A DNA stretch of 64,000 bases, from NCBI GenBank assembly GCA_910577225.1, contig CAJTMV010000012.1, positions 1 to 64,000 on the forward strand, written 5' to 3'. The notes under the pieces were generated by a model that saw only the letters and a list, made by a program, of their open reading frames with translations, was not told where the DNA came from and did no database searches. Below are positions 1 to 7,795 of this stretch, one piece after another; the stretch's first letter is position 1, and every line of letters begins with the position of its first letter. This stretch comes from an uncultured Eubacterium sp. (GTDB lineage: Bacteria; Bacillota; Clostridia; Lachnospirales; Lachnospiraceae). The position numbers and the translations under genes are program-made.

Positions 1-1
1 G

Positions 2-130
2 ACACAGTTCGGAACGAACTACAACCTGGCGTTTGCATCCTATCTGCTGGCGCTGCTGCCGATTCTGGTATTCTACATCATCTGTCAGAAACAGATCTTA
101 AATGGTGTTGTAAATGGCGCGGTAAAATAA
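2..130 (+). CDS. Carbohydrate ABC transporter permease, C-terminal end (partial)
   Basis: Only the last 42 residues are inside the window; the reading frame is open from base 2. They form one hydrophobic segment (roughly SYLLALLPILVFYIICQ) followed by the short basic tail QILNGVVNGAVK. That tail matches the C-terminus of MalG/MsmG-type inner permeases of CUT1 sugar ABC transporters, where the last helix is followed by a few residues ending in G-A-V-K. The function would be sugar or oligosaccharide uptake through the cytoplasmic membrane with a partner permease and binding protein upstream of the window. A strong hairpin terminator follows directly, so this is the last gene of its operon. The substrate cannot be told. 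The glucan/sucrose genes downstream are close, but separated by the terminator and a two-component system. Confidence 0.75.
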   Translation, partial: TQFGTNYNLAFASYLLALLPILVFYIICQKQILNGVVNGAVK

Positions 131-151
131 TATATATATAGAAACATTTGT

Positions 152-182
152 CTGCGCGGTATATTAGATACCGCGCAGTTTG
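152..182 (+). terminator. Rho-independent terminator of the ABC permease operon
   Basis: Two perfect 11-base arms (CTGCGCGGTAT and ATACCGCGCAG) are separated by five bases and followed by a short T-rich tail (TTTGATT). The hairpin lies 22 bases after the permease stop codon. Confidence 0.8.
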
Positions 183-260
183 ATTGTATGGGAGCAGAGG
201 ACTCTGGCTGGAACCGCAATCTTTGATGAAGTCCGAAATGGTTCCATGAAATTTGCGGCC

Positions 261-289
261 TTGCGCTTTCCGGCGTTTCTGTATATAAT
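261..289 (+). promoter_or_regulatory. Sigma-A-type promoter of the two-component operon
   Basis: TTGCGC at 261-266 and a perfect TATAAT at 284-289 are separated by 17 bases. The predicted start point near 296 leaves a leader of under 20 bases before the ATG at 314, with the AGGAGG ribosome site (297-302) almost at the 5' end. Upstream, GGAACC and GGTTCC near 210-245 form an inverted repeat that could hold a regulator. Confidence 0.6.
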
Positions 290-313
290 GAAAATCAGGA
301 GGTGGTAAGATCG

Positions 314-1003
314 ATGAAAAAACTCCTGATTGCAGATGATCATGAGCAGATTTTAGACGTACTAAAAGTTTACGCACGAAAAGATAATTATGAAGTATCC
401 ACTGCCAGAACCGGTGTGGAGGCTCTCGAACTGTTTGGGCGGCAGGAATTTGACGCCGTTTTGCTGGATGTGATGATGCCGGAAATGGATGGATTTGAAG
501 TCTGCCGCCAGATCAGGAAAAAATCTATGGTGCCGATTATTATGGTGACTGCCAGAGGCGAGGATTTTGAGCGGATCATGGGACTGGATATCGGCGCGGA
601 CGACTATGTGGTCAAGCCGTTTTCTCCGTCTGAGGTGATGGCGCGGCTGCGGGCGGTGCTGCGACGGATGCAGGCGGCAGATACCGGATCGGAAACGTAT
701 CTGTCGAAAAGCAATTTATGTATCTGGCTGGATCAGTATAAAGTCACGCTGAATGGGGAACAGATTCATTTGACGAAAAAGGAGATTGAAATTCTCTGGC
801 TGTTAGCGTCGCATGCAGGGACAGTATTTACACGTAATCAGATTCTGGACGCCGTCTGGGGATATGATTATTATGGAGATGACCGTACTGTGGATACGCA
901 TATGAAAAGGCTGCGGGCAAAACTGGAATCCGATCGTCATCCGGACTGGGAGCTTGTGACTGTGCGGGGCGTCGGATACAAATTTGAGGTATTGTATGCA
1001 TAA
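314..1003 (+). CDS. OmpR/PhoB-family response regulator
   Basis: A 229-residue DNA-binding response regulator. The N-terminal receiver domain shows the acidic pocket (ADDH, residues 7-10), the phosphorylated Asp52 in LLDVMMPEMDG and the conserved Lys in DDYVVKPF. The C-terminal half is a winged helix ending with the usual TVRGVGYKFE motif. The ATG at 314 was chosen because AGGAGG lies 11 bases upstream; a GTG at 302 would start inside that site. Its stop overlaps the start of the sensor kinase by 8 bases, so the pair is translationally coupled. The direct repeats just upstream of the secreted protein gene at 2536 are candidate binding sites. The signal is unknown. Confidence 0.93.
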   Translation: MKKLLIADDHEQILDVLKVYARKDNYEVSTARTGVEALELFGRQEFDAVLLDVMMPEMDGFEVCRQIRKKSMVPIIMVTARGEDFERIMGLDIGADDYVVKPFSPSEVMARLRAVLRRMQAADTGSETYLSKSNLCIWLDQYKVTLNGEQIHLTKKEIEILWLLASHAGTVFTRNQILDAVWGYDYYGDDRTVDTHMKRLRAKLESDRHPDWELVTVRGVGYKFEVLYA

Positions 1004-2444
1004 AATCACAAAAAAACTGTTCGGATATTTTTCGGCGCTGCTTGTGTTTTTTGCAGTCACAGCGTTTATCGGCTTTTTGGCTGTCTTTCGCTATTTTACT
1101 TATCAGCATCTGGAAAATGAGCTGAAAGAAAGGGCAGACACGATCAAAAACCAGCTGGAACAGTTTCTGGATATGCCGGGAGCCGGACAGGGCCAGGGGC
1201 GCGGAGCGTATCTTCGGTTTGTAAACGATATTGCCATGGCGGACATTTATATTGCGGATGCGCAGGGAAATCCGTTTACGTATGGAAAAAACGGAATGGC
1301 TGGAAATGTGCCGACGGAGGATGTGTTAGCGTTTGGCGCACGTATTTTTACCAGTGGCAGCTATGAGCATGTCAGACAAAGAACGAAGGGCGGCGTTGTT
1401 TTTTATGTTGGAGTACCGGTACTGGATCATGGGGAAGTGACCTATGCAGTCGTTATCCGGGATACGGCAGACATTCGTCAGGACAGTTTTTTACTTGCGG
1501 TTACGATACTTGGAGGATGTATGCTGCTGGCGCTTGCATTGTCCGGTGTATTGTCGTTTTTTTTGTCAAGAAGGTTTATCCGGCCGATCCGGCAGATTGC
1601 GTTTGCGACAAAAGAGCTGGCCCGCGGTAATTATCTTGTACATACAGACGCAGCGGACAAAACGGAACTGGGCGAACTGGCCAGACAGACCGATCTGCTG
1701 GCAGGAAAGCTGGAAGCCGCCCGCAGGGAAAGCGCAAGACTGGAGCAGATGCAAAAAGACTATATTTCGAATATTTCGCATGAATTACGCACGCCGGTTA
1801 CTGTCATACGCAGTTCGCTCGAAGCTGTATGCGACGGGGTCGTAACCGGTGAGAAAGCGATCGAATATGAACGCCAGATGCTCGCGGAATGTATCGCGCT
1901 GCAGCGTCTGATTAACGATATGCTGGAGCTGTCCCGTTTACAGAATAAGGATTTTCCGATTGAAAAAGAAACTATGAATCTTACGATGGCACTGGCGGAT
2001 GCAATCCGGGCGGTACGTGTGCTTGCAAAAGAAAAATCGATTTCTATCCGGTATGAAAAAGAAACGGAAGTTTTTTTTATGCAGGGCGATTATGGACGGC
2101 TGCGCCAGATGTTTGTGGCGGCGCTGGACAACGCGATCAAATATTCTTCGCAGGGCACGCAGATCGAAGTCGATACGCAGCGTCAGGACGATCTGTTTAT
2201 CGTTTCGATACGGGATCATGGCACTGGCATTCCTCCGCAGGATCTGGAGCATATCTTTGAACGCTTTTACCGCTCCGGGCAAAAACAGGTCAAAGGCTCC
2301 GGACTTGGACTTGCCATTATGAAAAATATCGGAGAGCGTCATCATATACGCATACGTTTGCAGAGCGAATGGCAAAAAGGGACAACGATCCGCTTTGAAG
2401 TTCCCCAGACAGAAGAACATCATTTGTACCAGAATATTTCGTAA
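996..2444 (+). CDS. Membrane sensor histidine kinase
   Basis: A 482-residue kinase partnered with the preceding regulator. It has an N-terminal transmembrane helix (about residues 10-32), an extracytoplasmic domain of about 135 residues, a second helix (about 165-190), a HAMP linker, a HisKA domain with the phospho-acceptor His262 in SNISHELRTP, and a HATPase domain with the N box (DNAIKY), G1 (DHGTGIP) and G2 (GSGLGLAI). The start overlaps the end of the regulator gene. A TTG at 984 in the same frame is possible, but ATG 996 gives the usual short cytoplasmic N-terminus. The ligand is not evident. The kinase gene ends inside a direct repeat that probably belongs to the control region of the next gene. 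Confidence 0.92.
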   Translation: MHKITKKLFGYFSALLVFFAVTAFIGFLAVFRYFTYQHLENELKERADTIKNQLEQFLDMPGAGQGQGRGAYLRFVNDIAMADIYIADAQGNPFTYGKNGMAGNVPTEDVLAFGARIFTSGSYEHVRQRTKGGVVFYVGVPVLDHGEVTYAVVIRDTADIRQDSFLLAVTILGGCMLLALALSGVLSFFLSRRFIRPIRQIAFATKELARGNYLVHTDAADKTELGELARQTDLLAGKLEAARRESARLEQMQKDYISNISHELRTPVTVIRSSLEAVCDGVVTGEKAIEYERQMLAECIALQRLINDMLELSRLQNKDFPIEKETMNLTMALADAIRAVRVLAKEKSISIRYEKETEVFFMQGDYGRLRQMFVAALDNAIKYSSQGTQIEVDTQRQDDLFIVSIRDHGTGIPPQDLEHIFERFYRSGQKQVKGSGLGLAIMKNIGERHHIRIRLQSEWQKGTTIRFEVPQTEEHHLYQNIS

Positions 2445-2462
2445 AATGCCATCAAAATGCCA
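2443..2462 (+). promoter_or_regulatory. Tandem 9-base direct repeats, possible response-regulator box
   Basis: AAAATGCCA occurs at 2443-2451 and again at 2454-2462, an 11-base period (one helical turn). This is the geometry used by OmpR-family regulators, which bind head-to-tail. The repeats begin within the kinase stop codon and lie about 75 bases before the secreted-protein ATG. No good -35/-10 pair is visible downstream, as expected for an activator-dependent promoter. Confidence 0.45.
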
Positions 2463-2535
2463 CATTTGTCTGATAGACTGTTTTCAGGTCAGGGAGCTGA
2501 CGAAAAAAACAGGTTAAAAAATGGAGGGTAAAAGA

Positions 2536-2856
2536 ATGAGAAAAAAAGTATTGGTATGGATGATGGCAGCAGCGGCGACTCTGAGTCTGGCAATGCCGGT
2601 ATCAGCAACGGTTTCAGCGAAAACGGCGAATACGGGACGCTATCGGTATGTGGACGCAAACGGAGACGGCGTCTGCGACTATTTTACAGACAAGGATGGA
2701 GACGGCATTTGCGACAACTGCGACTGGGGAGGCAGACCGGGAGCAGGCTGCGGCAGGTATTTTACAGACAAGGATGGAGACGGTATCTGCGATCATTATG
2801 CAGTACGTCAGACAGGACGCGGCAGAAGAGGCGGACAGGGACGCGGCAGATTTTAA
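2536..2856 (+). CDS. Small secreted protein with thrombospondin-3-like calcium loops
   Basis: A 106-residue protein with a clear signal peptide: a basic start (MRKKVLVW), a hydrophobic core and a likely cleavage after VSA around residues 25-28. The mature part has three Asp-rich loops: VDANGDGVCDY, then two near-identical copies of YFTDKDGDGICD. The D-x-D-G-D-G-x-C-D pattern is that of thrombospondin type 3 or EF-hand-like calcium-binding loops, each carrying a Cys. The tail is rich in Gly and Arg. GGAGGG precedes the ATG at 2536; an upstream ATG at 2521 is too close to any ribosome site. Its place after a two-component pair, with candidate operator repeats between, suggests it is the output of that system. 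The role of such proteins is not established; metal or envelope sensing is inference. Confidence 0.75.
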   Translation: MRKKVLVWMMAAAATLSLAMPVSATVSAKTANTGRYRYVDANGDGVCDYFTDKDGDGICDNCDWGGRPGAGCGRYFTDKDGDGICDHYAVRQTGRGRRGGQGRGRF

Positions 2857-2911
2857 CGACGGAATTCGGATAAATACGAAAAACGGTTTGGGCAGATGAT
2901 TCTGTGAACGA

Positions 2912-2952
2912 GAAAAAGACCATTCACTGACAGGTGAGTTGGTCTTTTTTTC
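2912..2952 (+). terminator. Rho-independent terminator after the secreted protein
   Basis: AAAAAGACCA near 2913 pairs with TGGTCTTTTTTT near 2940. The inner stem (TTCAC/GTGAG) continues the pairing, and a T run follows. Confidence 0.8.
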
Positions 2953-3143
2953 CAATTTTTTTTATAAATGAATTTAAAATTTGTCAGATTTGTGGTAGAA
3001 TAGAACGCAGAGGGTAACGGGAGAGTCAGGGGCAAAGTTGTGATGTCAAAGACTATGTGATAAATAACAGGGTTGAAAACGTGATTGATGCAGTCAGACT
3101 GTATCATCACCTGGATAACATTTATGAAGGAGGAGTATCAGAA

Positions 3144-4118
3144 ATGAAATCTTACGATGTGACAGCGCTTGGAGAACTGCTGATCGATTTTACAGAAAAT
3201 GGAATGAGCCAGCAGGGGAATCCGATTCTGGAAGCAAATCCGGGAGGCGCGCCGTGTAACGTACTGGCAATGTTGAATAAGCTGGGAAAGAAAACGGCGT
3301 TTATTGGAAAAGTGGGAGACGACAATTTTGGCCATATGCTGGCGGACGAGGTGAAAAAAAGCGGTACGGATGTGACAAATCTCGTTTTTGACGATCAGGT
3401 ACATACAACGCTTGCATTTGTACATACGAAGCCGGACGGAGACCGTGACTTTAGTTTTTACAGAAATCCGGGCGCGGATATGATGCTTCGGAAAGAAGAA
3501 GTAATGGAAGAACTGATTCAAAACAGCAAAATCTTTCATTTTGGCACGCTTTCTTCGACGCACGAGGGCGTACGGGAAGCTACGCGACATGCCATCGATG
3601 TGGCAAAGAACAACGGCGTGCTTGTTTCTTTTGACCCAAATCTGCGGGAACCGCTCTGGGAATCTTTGGATTGTGCAAAGAGCGAAATTGCCTATGGACT
3701 TTCCAAATGTGATATATTAAAAATCTCGGATAATGAAGTAGAATTTATGACAGGAACGGATGATTATGAAAAAGGCGCGTCTATTTTGCGGGAGAAGTAT
3801 GACATACCGCTGATGTTTGTGACGCTTGGCAAAGCTGGGAGCTTTGCGTATTTCAAAGATCAGATGGCGCACGCGGAGCCGTTTTTGCAGGAAGGAACCA
3901 TAGAGACGACAGGGGCGGGAGATACGTTTGGCGCCTGCGCGCTCAATTATGTACTGGAGCACGGCATCGATGCGCTGACAGCGAAAAATTTAAAAGAACT
4001 GCTGACCTTTGCAAATGCAGGCGCTTCGATTATTACGACAAGAAGAGGGGCTTTGCGCGTAATGCCGACAGCCGATGAAATCCGGCAGCTGATCGCGCAG
4101 AGGGGAGCATCCGTGTAA
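3144..4118 (+). CDS. Fructokinase (PfkB family carbohydrate kinase)
   Basis: A 324-residue ribokinase-fold sugar kinase, predicted to phosphorylate fructose to fructose 6-phosphate in the cytoplasm. The N-terminal PfkB signature region reads GELLIDF and NPGGAPCNV; the C-terminal signature GAGDTFGACAL carries the catalytic base Asp260. Length and these motifs fit bacterial fructokinases better than ribokinase or KDG kinase. The ATG at 3144 has GAAGGAGG 13 bases before it; an in-frame upstream ATG at 3057 lacks a ribosome site. It is followed 50 bases later by an amylosucrase-like enzyme, which frees fructose when it acts on sucrose. The two genes thus form a coherent sucrose or glucan salvage pair. 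Confidence 0.88.
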   Translation: MKSYDVTALGELLIDFTENGMSQQGNPILEANPGGAPCNVLAMLNKLGKKTAFIGKVGDDNFGHMLADEVKKSGTDVTNLVFDDQVHTTLAFVHTKPDGDRDFSFYRNPGADMMLRKEEVMEELIQNSKIFHFGTLSSTHEGVREATRHAIDVAKNNGVLVSFDPNLREPLWESLDCAKSEIAYGLSKCDILKISDNEVEFMTGTDDYEKGASILREKYDIPLMFVTLGKAGSFAYFKDQMAHAEPFLQEGTIETTGAGDTFGACALNYVLEHGIDALTAKNLKELLTFANAGASIITTRRGALRVMPTADEIRQLIAQRGASV

Positions 4119-4168
4119 TCGCAAAGCATGTTTTCGGCTATGAATAATAAAAAGAGAGGGTCAGGCAA

Positions 4169-6001
4169 ATGACAGAAAATATATTTCAAAAAAGAATGGA
4201 ACGCCATCATGACGAGTTAAGATGGCTGTACATGGAGCTGTATCAAAATGACGATATGTTTGGAGAACTTTGTTCCCAGATGTATGAGTATTTTATGCAG
4301 CGCAGCGATCAGCTCCAGTCGATGGATCGGGCGCGTGAAACAGAACCGGACTGGTATAAGAAAAACGATATACTGGGTATGATGATGTATATTGATAATT
4401 ATGCCGGAAATCTAAAAGGAGTAGAAGAAAAGCTGGATTATTTACAGGAATGCCAGGTAAATTATATTCATCTGATGCCGTTTCTAAATACGCCGAAAGG
4501 ACGTTCAGACGGCGGTTATGCGGTATCGGACTTTCGAAACGTGCAGCCGCAGCTTGGCACGATGGACGATCTGGAAAGTCTGACAAAGGCCTGTCATGAC
4601 AAAGGAATGAACGTTTGTATGGATTTTGTAATGAACCATACGTCGGAGGATCACGAATGGGCAGTCCGCGCCCGCCGGGGAGAGGGAGAATATATGAGCC
4701 GGTATTTCTTTTATAAAGATTATTCGATTCCGGCAGAGTATGAAAAGACGGTCCCTCAGGTATTTCCGACAACGGCTCCCGGTAATTTCACCTGGCTGCA
4801 GGAAGCGGGTCATTTTGTAATGACGACGTTTTATCCTTATCAGTGGGATTTGAATTACCGCAACCCAAGAGTGTTTAACGAGATGGTCTACAATTTCCTG
4901 TTTCTTGCCAATAAAGGAATCGACGTTATGCGTATCGACGCGGTGCCGTATATCTGGAAAGAGCTTGGCACAAACTGCCGGAACCTTCCGCAGGTACATA
5001 CGATTGTGCGTATGATGCGCATGATCAGCGAGATCGTATGCCCGGGCGTGCTGTTACTGGGAGAAGTAGTTATGGAACCGGAGAAAGTCGTGCCGTATTT
5101 TGGTACGGTGGAAAAACCGGAATGTCATATGCTTTACAATGTCACAACAATGGCGACAACCTGGCATACGGTTGCGACCAGAGACATCCGGCTGTTAAAG
5201 CTGCAGATGGATATTGTAAGCGGTCTGCCGAAGGAATACGTATTCCTGAACTATTTAAGATGTCACGACGACATTGGCTGGGGACTCGATTACCAGTGGC
5301 TGATGCAGTTTGGCATCGGTGAAGTCAGCCACAAAAAATATCTGAACGATTTTCTGACGGGCGCGATACCGGAAGCCTTTGGAAGAGGCGAACTGTATAA
5401 TTCAGACCCGACGTCCGGGGACGCCAGACTATGCGGGACGACAGCGTCGTTATGCGGCATTGAAAAGGCGGCGTACGAGAAAAACGAGCCGGCACTGGAG
5501 CAGGCGGTACAGCTGGATCTGATGCTTCATGCCTATATGCTGACACAGTCCGGTATACCGGTTATTTACAGCGGAGATGAGATCGGACAGGAAAACGATT
5601 ATACTTATCACGAAGAACCGGACCGGTGGGGAGATTCCAGATATCTTCACAGAGGAAAATTCCGCTGGGATCTGGAACCGAAGCGTGCGGAAAAAGGTTC
5701 GGTACAGCAGAAGCTGTTCGACGGAATCGGGCATCTGGAGCAAATCCGGAAAAGCTCCCCATTGTTCCATACAGACGCTGCAGTAAGTACGTTTGACACG
5801 CTGGATGATTCGGTGCTCGGCATCATTCGTGAAAATGAAGGACAAAAGCTGACCGCATTATTTAATTTCAGCGAATTTAACAAAGTCGTACAGCTGGATG
5901 AAGAAGAGGGCAGCTATACAGATCTGATATCTGGAAAGAAAAAAGAAGGACATGAAATAAATATATCAGGGTATGGTGTATACTGGCTGCTGAAACAATA
6001 G
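4169..6001 (+). CDS. Amylosucrase-like GH13 glycoside hydrolase/transglucosylase
   Basis: A 610-residue alpha-amylase-family enzyme most like the amylosucrase/sucrose hydrolase group (GH13_4). Visible features are an N-terminal helical region (1-90), the barrel start with MPFLNTPKGRSDGGYAVSDF, FVMNHTS (region I), GIDVMRIDAVPYIWK with nucleophile Asp257, GEVVMEP with acid/base Glu299, and LRCHDDIGW with His366/Asp367 as transition-state stabiliser. The phrases IWKELGTNCRNLPQ and HDDIGW resemble amylosucrase from Neisseria closely. Known family members cleave sucrose and either extend a glucan or hydrolyse it; which applies here cannot be read. There is no signal peptide, so it is cytoplasmic. 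The fructokinase upstream supports sucrose as substrate. Sucrose phosphorylase is an alternative, but that family is shorter and lacks this N-terminal domain. Confidence 0.82.
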   Translation: MTENIFQKRMERHHDELRWLYMELYQNDDMFGELCSQMYEYFMQRSDQLQSMDRARETEPDWYKKNDILGMMMYIDNYAGNLKGVEEKLDYLQECQVNYIHLMPFLNTPKGRSDGGYAVSDFRNVQPQLGTMDDLESLTKACHDKGMNVCMDFVMNHTSEDHEWAVRARRGEGEYMSRYFFYKDYSIPAEYEKTVPQVFPTTAPGNFTWLQEAGHFVMTTFYPYQWDLNYRNPRVFNEMVYNFLFLANKGIDVMRIDAVPYIWKELGTNCRNLPQVHTIVRMMRMISEIVCPGVLLLGEVVMEPEKVVPYFGTVEKPECHMLYNVTTMATTWHTVATRDIRLLKLQMDIVSGLPKEYVFLNYLRCHDDIGWGLDYQWLMQFGIGEVSHKKYLNDFLTGAIPEAFGRGELYNSDPTSGDARLCGTTASLCGIEKAAYEKNEPALEQAVQLDLMLHAYMLTQSGIPVIYSGDEIGQENDYTYHEEPDRWGDSRYLHRGKFRWDLEPKRAEKGSVQQKLFDGIGHLEQIRKSSPLFHTDAAVSTFDTLDDSVLGIIRENEGQKLTALFNFSEFNKVVQLDEEEGSYTDLISGKKKEGHEINISGYGVYWLLKQ

Positions 6002-6034
6002 AAAATCCTTATTTCAGTATAGGAAGTAAAAGGG

Positions 6035-6086
6035 AAACAGCGGTGGATAAGCGCGAATGCGAACAGCTTATCTGCCGCTGTTTTTT
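6035..6086 (+). terminator. Rho-independent terminator after the amylosucrase-like gene
   Basis: A long stem: AAACAGCGG then GGATAAGC on the left pairs with GCTTATC then CCGCTGTTT on the right, ending in TTTTTT. It lies 34 bases after the stop codon. Confidence 0.85.
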
Positions 6087-6520
6087 GTACAGGAAAGTGC
6101 AGGCGTCGGCTGCTCCTGCAGGAAGATCATTAGTTGTAAATTTATTTTTACACATTTTTTACCTGATTTTGCGCAAATGTGAACGAAGCGTTTTCCTGCA
6201 ACGACGGAAAATGCGACAGTGACGGAGGGTCAGAAACGATCGGAAGTATTGAAAATAGCATGGCTTTTTTTTGTCAGATATGCTAAACTTATTGGAATAC
6301 CATGCAGGATTTTGCGTGCAAAAGCAGAGGCAGAAAAGCGAAGCGAATTGTCTATGGCAGAGCCCGGACTGCAGCATACAGGGCGGATCAGTCCCAAATT
6401 TGGGACAAATTCTTAGCAGACTGTGAAGCATATCTCACAGCAGGTATGTTTCAGATATGCTCCAGGTTCAGATTATAAAAATGCATGGCGACTGATTATG
6501 GATAAAGGATGTTCTATGTT
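6087..6520 (+). other. Intergenic region with a palindrome, no gene seen
   Basis: About 430 bases without a convincing gene. It holds the perfect palindrome GTCCCAAATTTGGGAC near 6390-6405 followed by AAATTCTTAGC. A related stretch (GAATTTATCCCAAATTTC) occurs near 10,228 in the next long gap, in opposite orientation. It may be a dispersed non-coding repeat. The last 100 bases should carry the promoter of the solute-binding protein gene, but no clear -35/-10 pair stands out. Confidence 0.4.
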
Positions 6521-7795
6521 ATGAAAAATGGTATGAAAAGACTGGCGCTTTTGTGTATGGCACTGGTTCCGTTAGCGGGCAGTGTTTCGGCCTGTCAGAA
6601 GCGCAGCCAGGTTGTAAATTATGAAGTGCCGAAAGAAGCTGAACATACGCTTTCATTTTTTGGAAATAAGTATGAAGCAGTTAACGTTGAAGTGATCGAG
6701 GAAATTATTAACGGCTATATGGATCAGAATCCGGATGTCAGCGTTACTTACGAAAGCGAGAAAGGAGCGGCGTATTTTGACTCGCTGAGAAACAGACAGC
6801 AGACGGATCATCTGGATGATATTTTTATCGTAAACCATGATACCGCACTGGAGTTTGCGGCAGACGGAAGTCTTGCTGATTTGTCGGAACTGGTAAAATA
6901 TGTGCCGTTTTCGGAAGATATGGTCAGACAGATGACCTCAGCAGACGGAAAGATATACTGGGTGCCGACAACCATATCTGCATTTGGATTGTACTGCAAT
7001 CTGGATCTTTTGCACGCACACGGATGTTCGCTACCAAGGACGCTTGGGGAATGGAAGGATGTTTGTGATTTTTTTGTAAAAAAAGGGGTTACGCCGATCA
7101 TTGCCAATAATGATATTTCGCTGAAAACGCTCGCGGTTGCAGTCGGATTTTATCCGTTATATGAAAAGGGTATGCAGGAAGAAACATTTGCAAAGATCAA
7201 TCGTGGAGAAGAAACACTGAGCAAATATCTTTTGGATGGGTTTACGCTGATTCGGGAATTTTGCGATCGGGGATATATCGATCCGTCCGAGGCTTTAAAG
7301 ACGGAGAAGACATCGGATGATCTTGAGATATTTGTACAGGGAGAAGCGCCGTTTATGCTGACAGGTGTGTGGGCGGCAGAAAGAGTCAGAAGAATGAATC
7401 CGGATTTTTCCTGGCGGGTCGTATCGTATCCGGTTTTGGAGGAGGGAGCGGTGCTGGTTATTAATCCCGACGTCCGTCTGAGTATTGCGGCAAATGGGGA
7501 AAATCAGGAGCTGGCGAAGGATTTTGCCGATTATTTTCTAAAGTCAGAAAATTTATGGCGTTTTGCGGACCATCAGGCATCCTTTTGCCCGCTGGCAGAC
7601 GGATATGAGCCGTCGATGGCAGAGATTCAGGAGATTGCCGGAAGTTATAAAAAGCAGGTGTCTGTGATTGGCGCAGACAGTCAGATGCAGTTTCCGATCT
7701 GGGATATTCTGACAGAAACATCGCAAAGACTTCTGGCGGGGCAGCAGCTGGAAGAGCTGATGGAATGGATGGATGCACAGGTGGTGGAAAGATGA
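6521..7795 (+). CDS. Extracellular solute-binding lipoprotein (ABC family 1 type)
   Basis: A 424-residue sugar-type binding protein. The N-terminus (MKNGMKRLALL...) is a lipoprotein signal peptide with a Cys shortly after SVSA (SVSACQKRS), so the mature protein is probably lipid-anchored outside the membrane. The body shows the family 1 binding-protein pattern, with LSFFGNKYEAVNVEVIEEII at the start and GEAPFMLTGVWAAE late in the chain. AAAGGA precedes the ATG at 6521; the in-frame ATG at 6509 overlaps that site. No ABC permease or ATPase follows. Instead the stop overlaps the start of a hybrid histidine kinase by 4 bases (ATGA), so the protein probably serves as ligand-binding partner of that sensor. 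The ligand is unknown. Confidence 0.85.
   Translation: MKNGMKRLALLCMALVPLAGSVSACQKRSQVVNYEVPKEAEHTLSFFGNKYEAVNVEVIEEIINGYMDQNPDVSVTYESEKGAAYFDSLRNRQQTDHLDDIFIVNHDTALEFAADGSLADLSELVKYVPFSEDMVRQMTSADGKIYWVPTTISAFGLYCNLDLLHAHGCSLPRTLGEWKDVCDFFVKKGVTPIIANNDISLKTLAVAVGFYPLYEKGMQEETFAKINRGEETLSKYLLDGFTLIREFCDRGYIDPSEALKTEKTSDDLEIFVQGEAPFMLTGVWAAERVRRMNPDFSWRVVSYPVLEEGAVLVINPDVRLSIAANGENQELAKDFADYFLKSENLWRFADHQASFCPLADGYEPSMAEIQEIAGSYKKQVSVIGADSQMQFPIWDILTETSQRLLAGQQLEELMEWMDAQVVER

Noticed and set aside
6159..6431. A 90-codon frame on the minus strand
   Set aside because: The composition is unlike a gene (many Cys, Phe, Arg), there is no ribosome site, and it lies over the palindrome.
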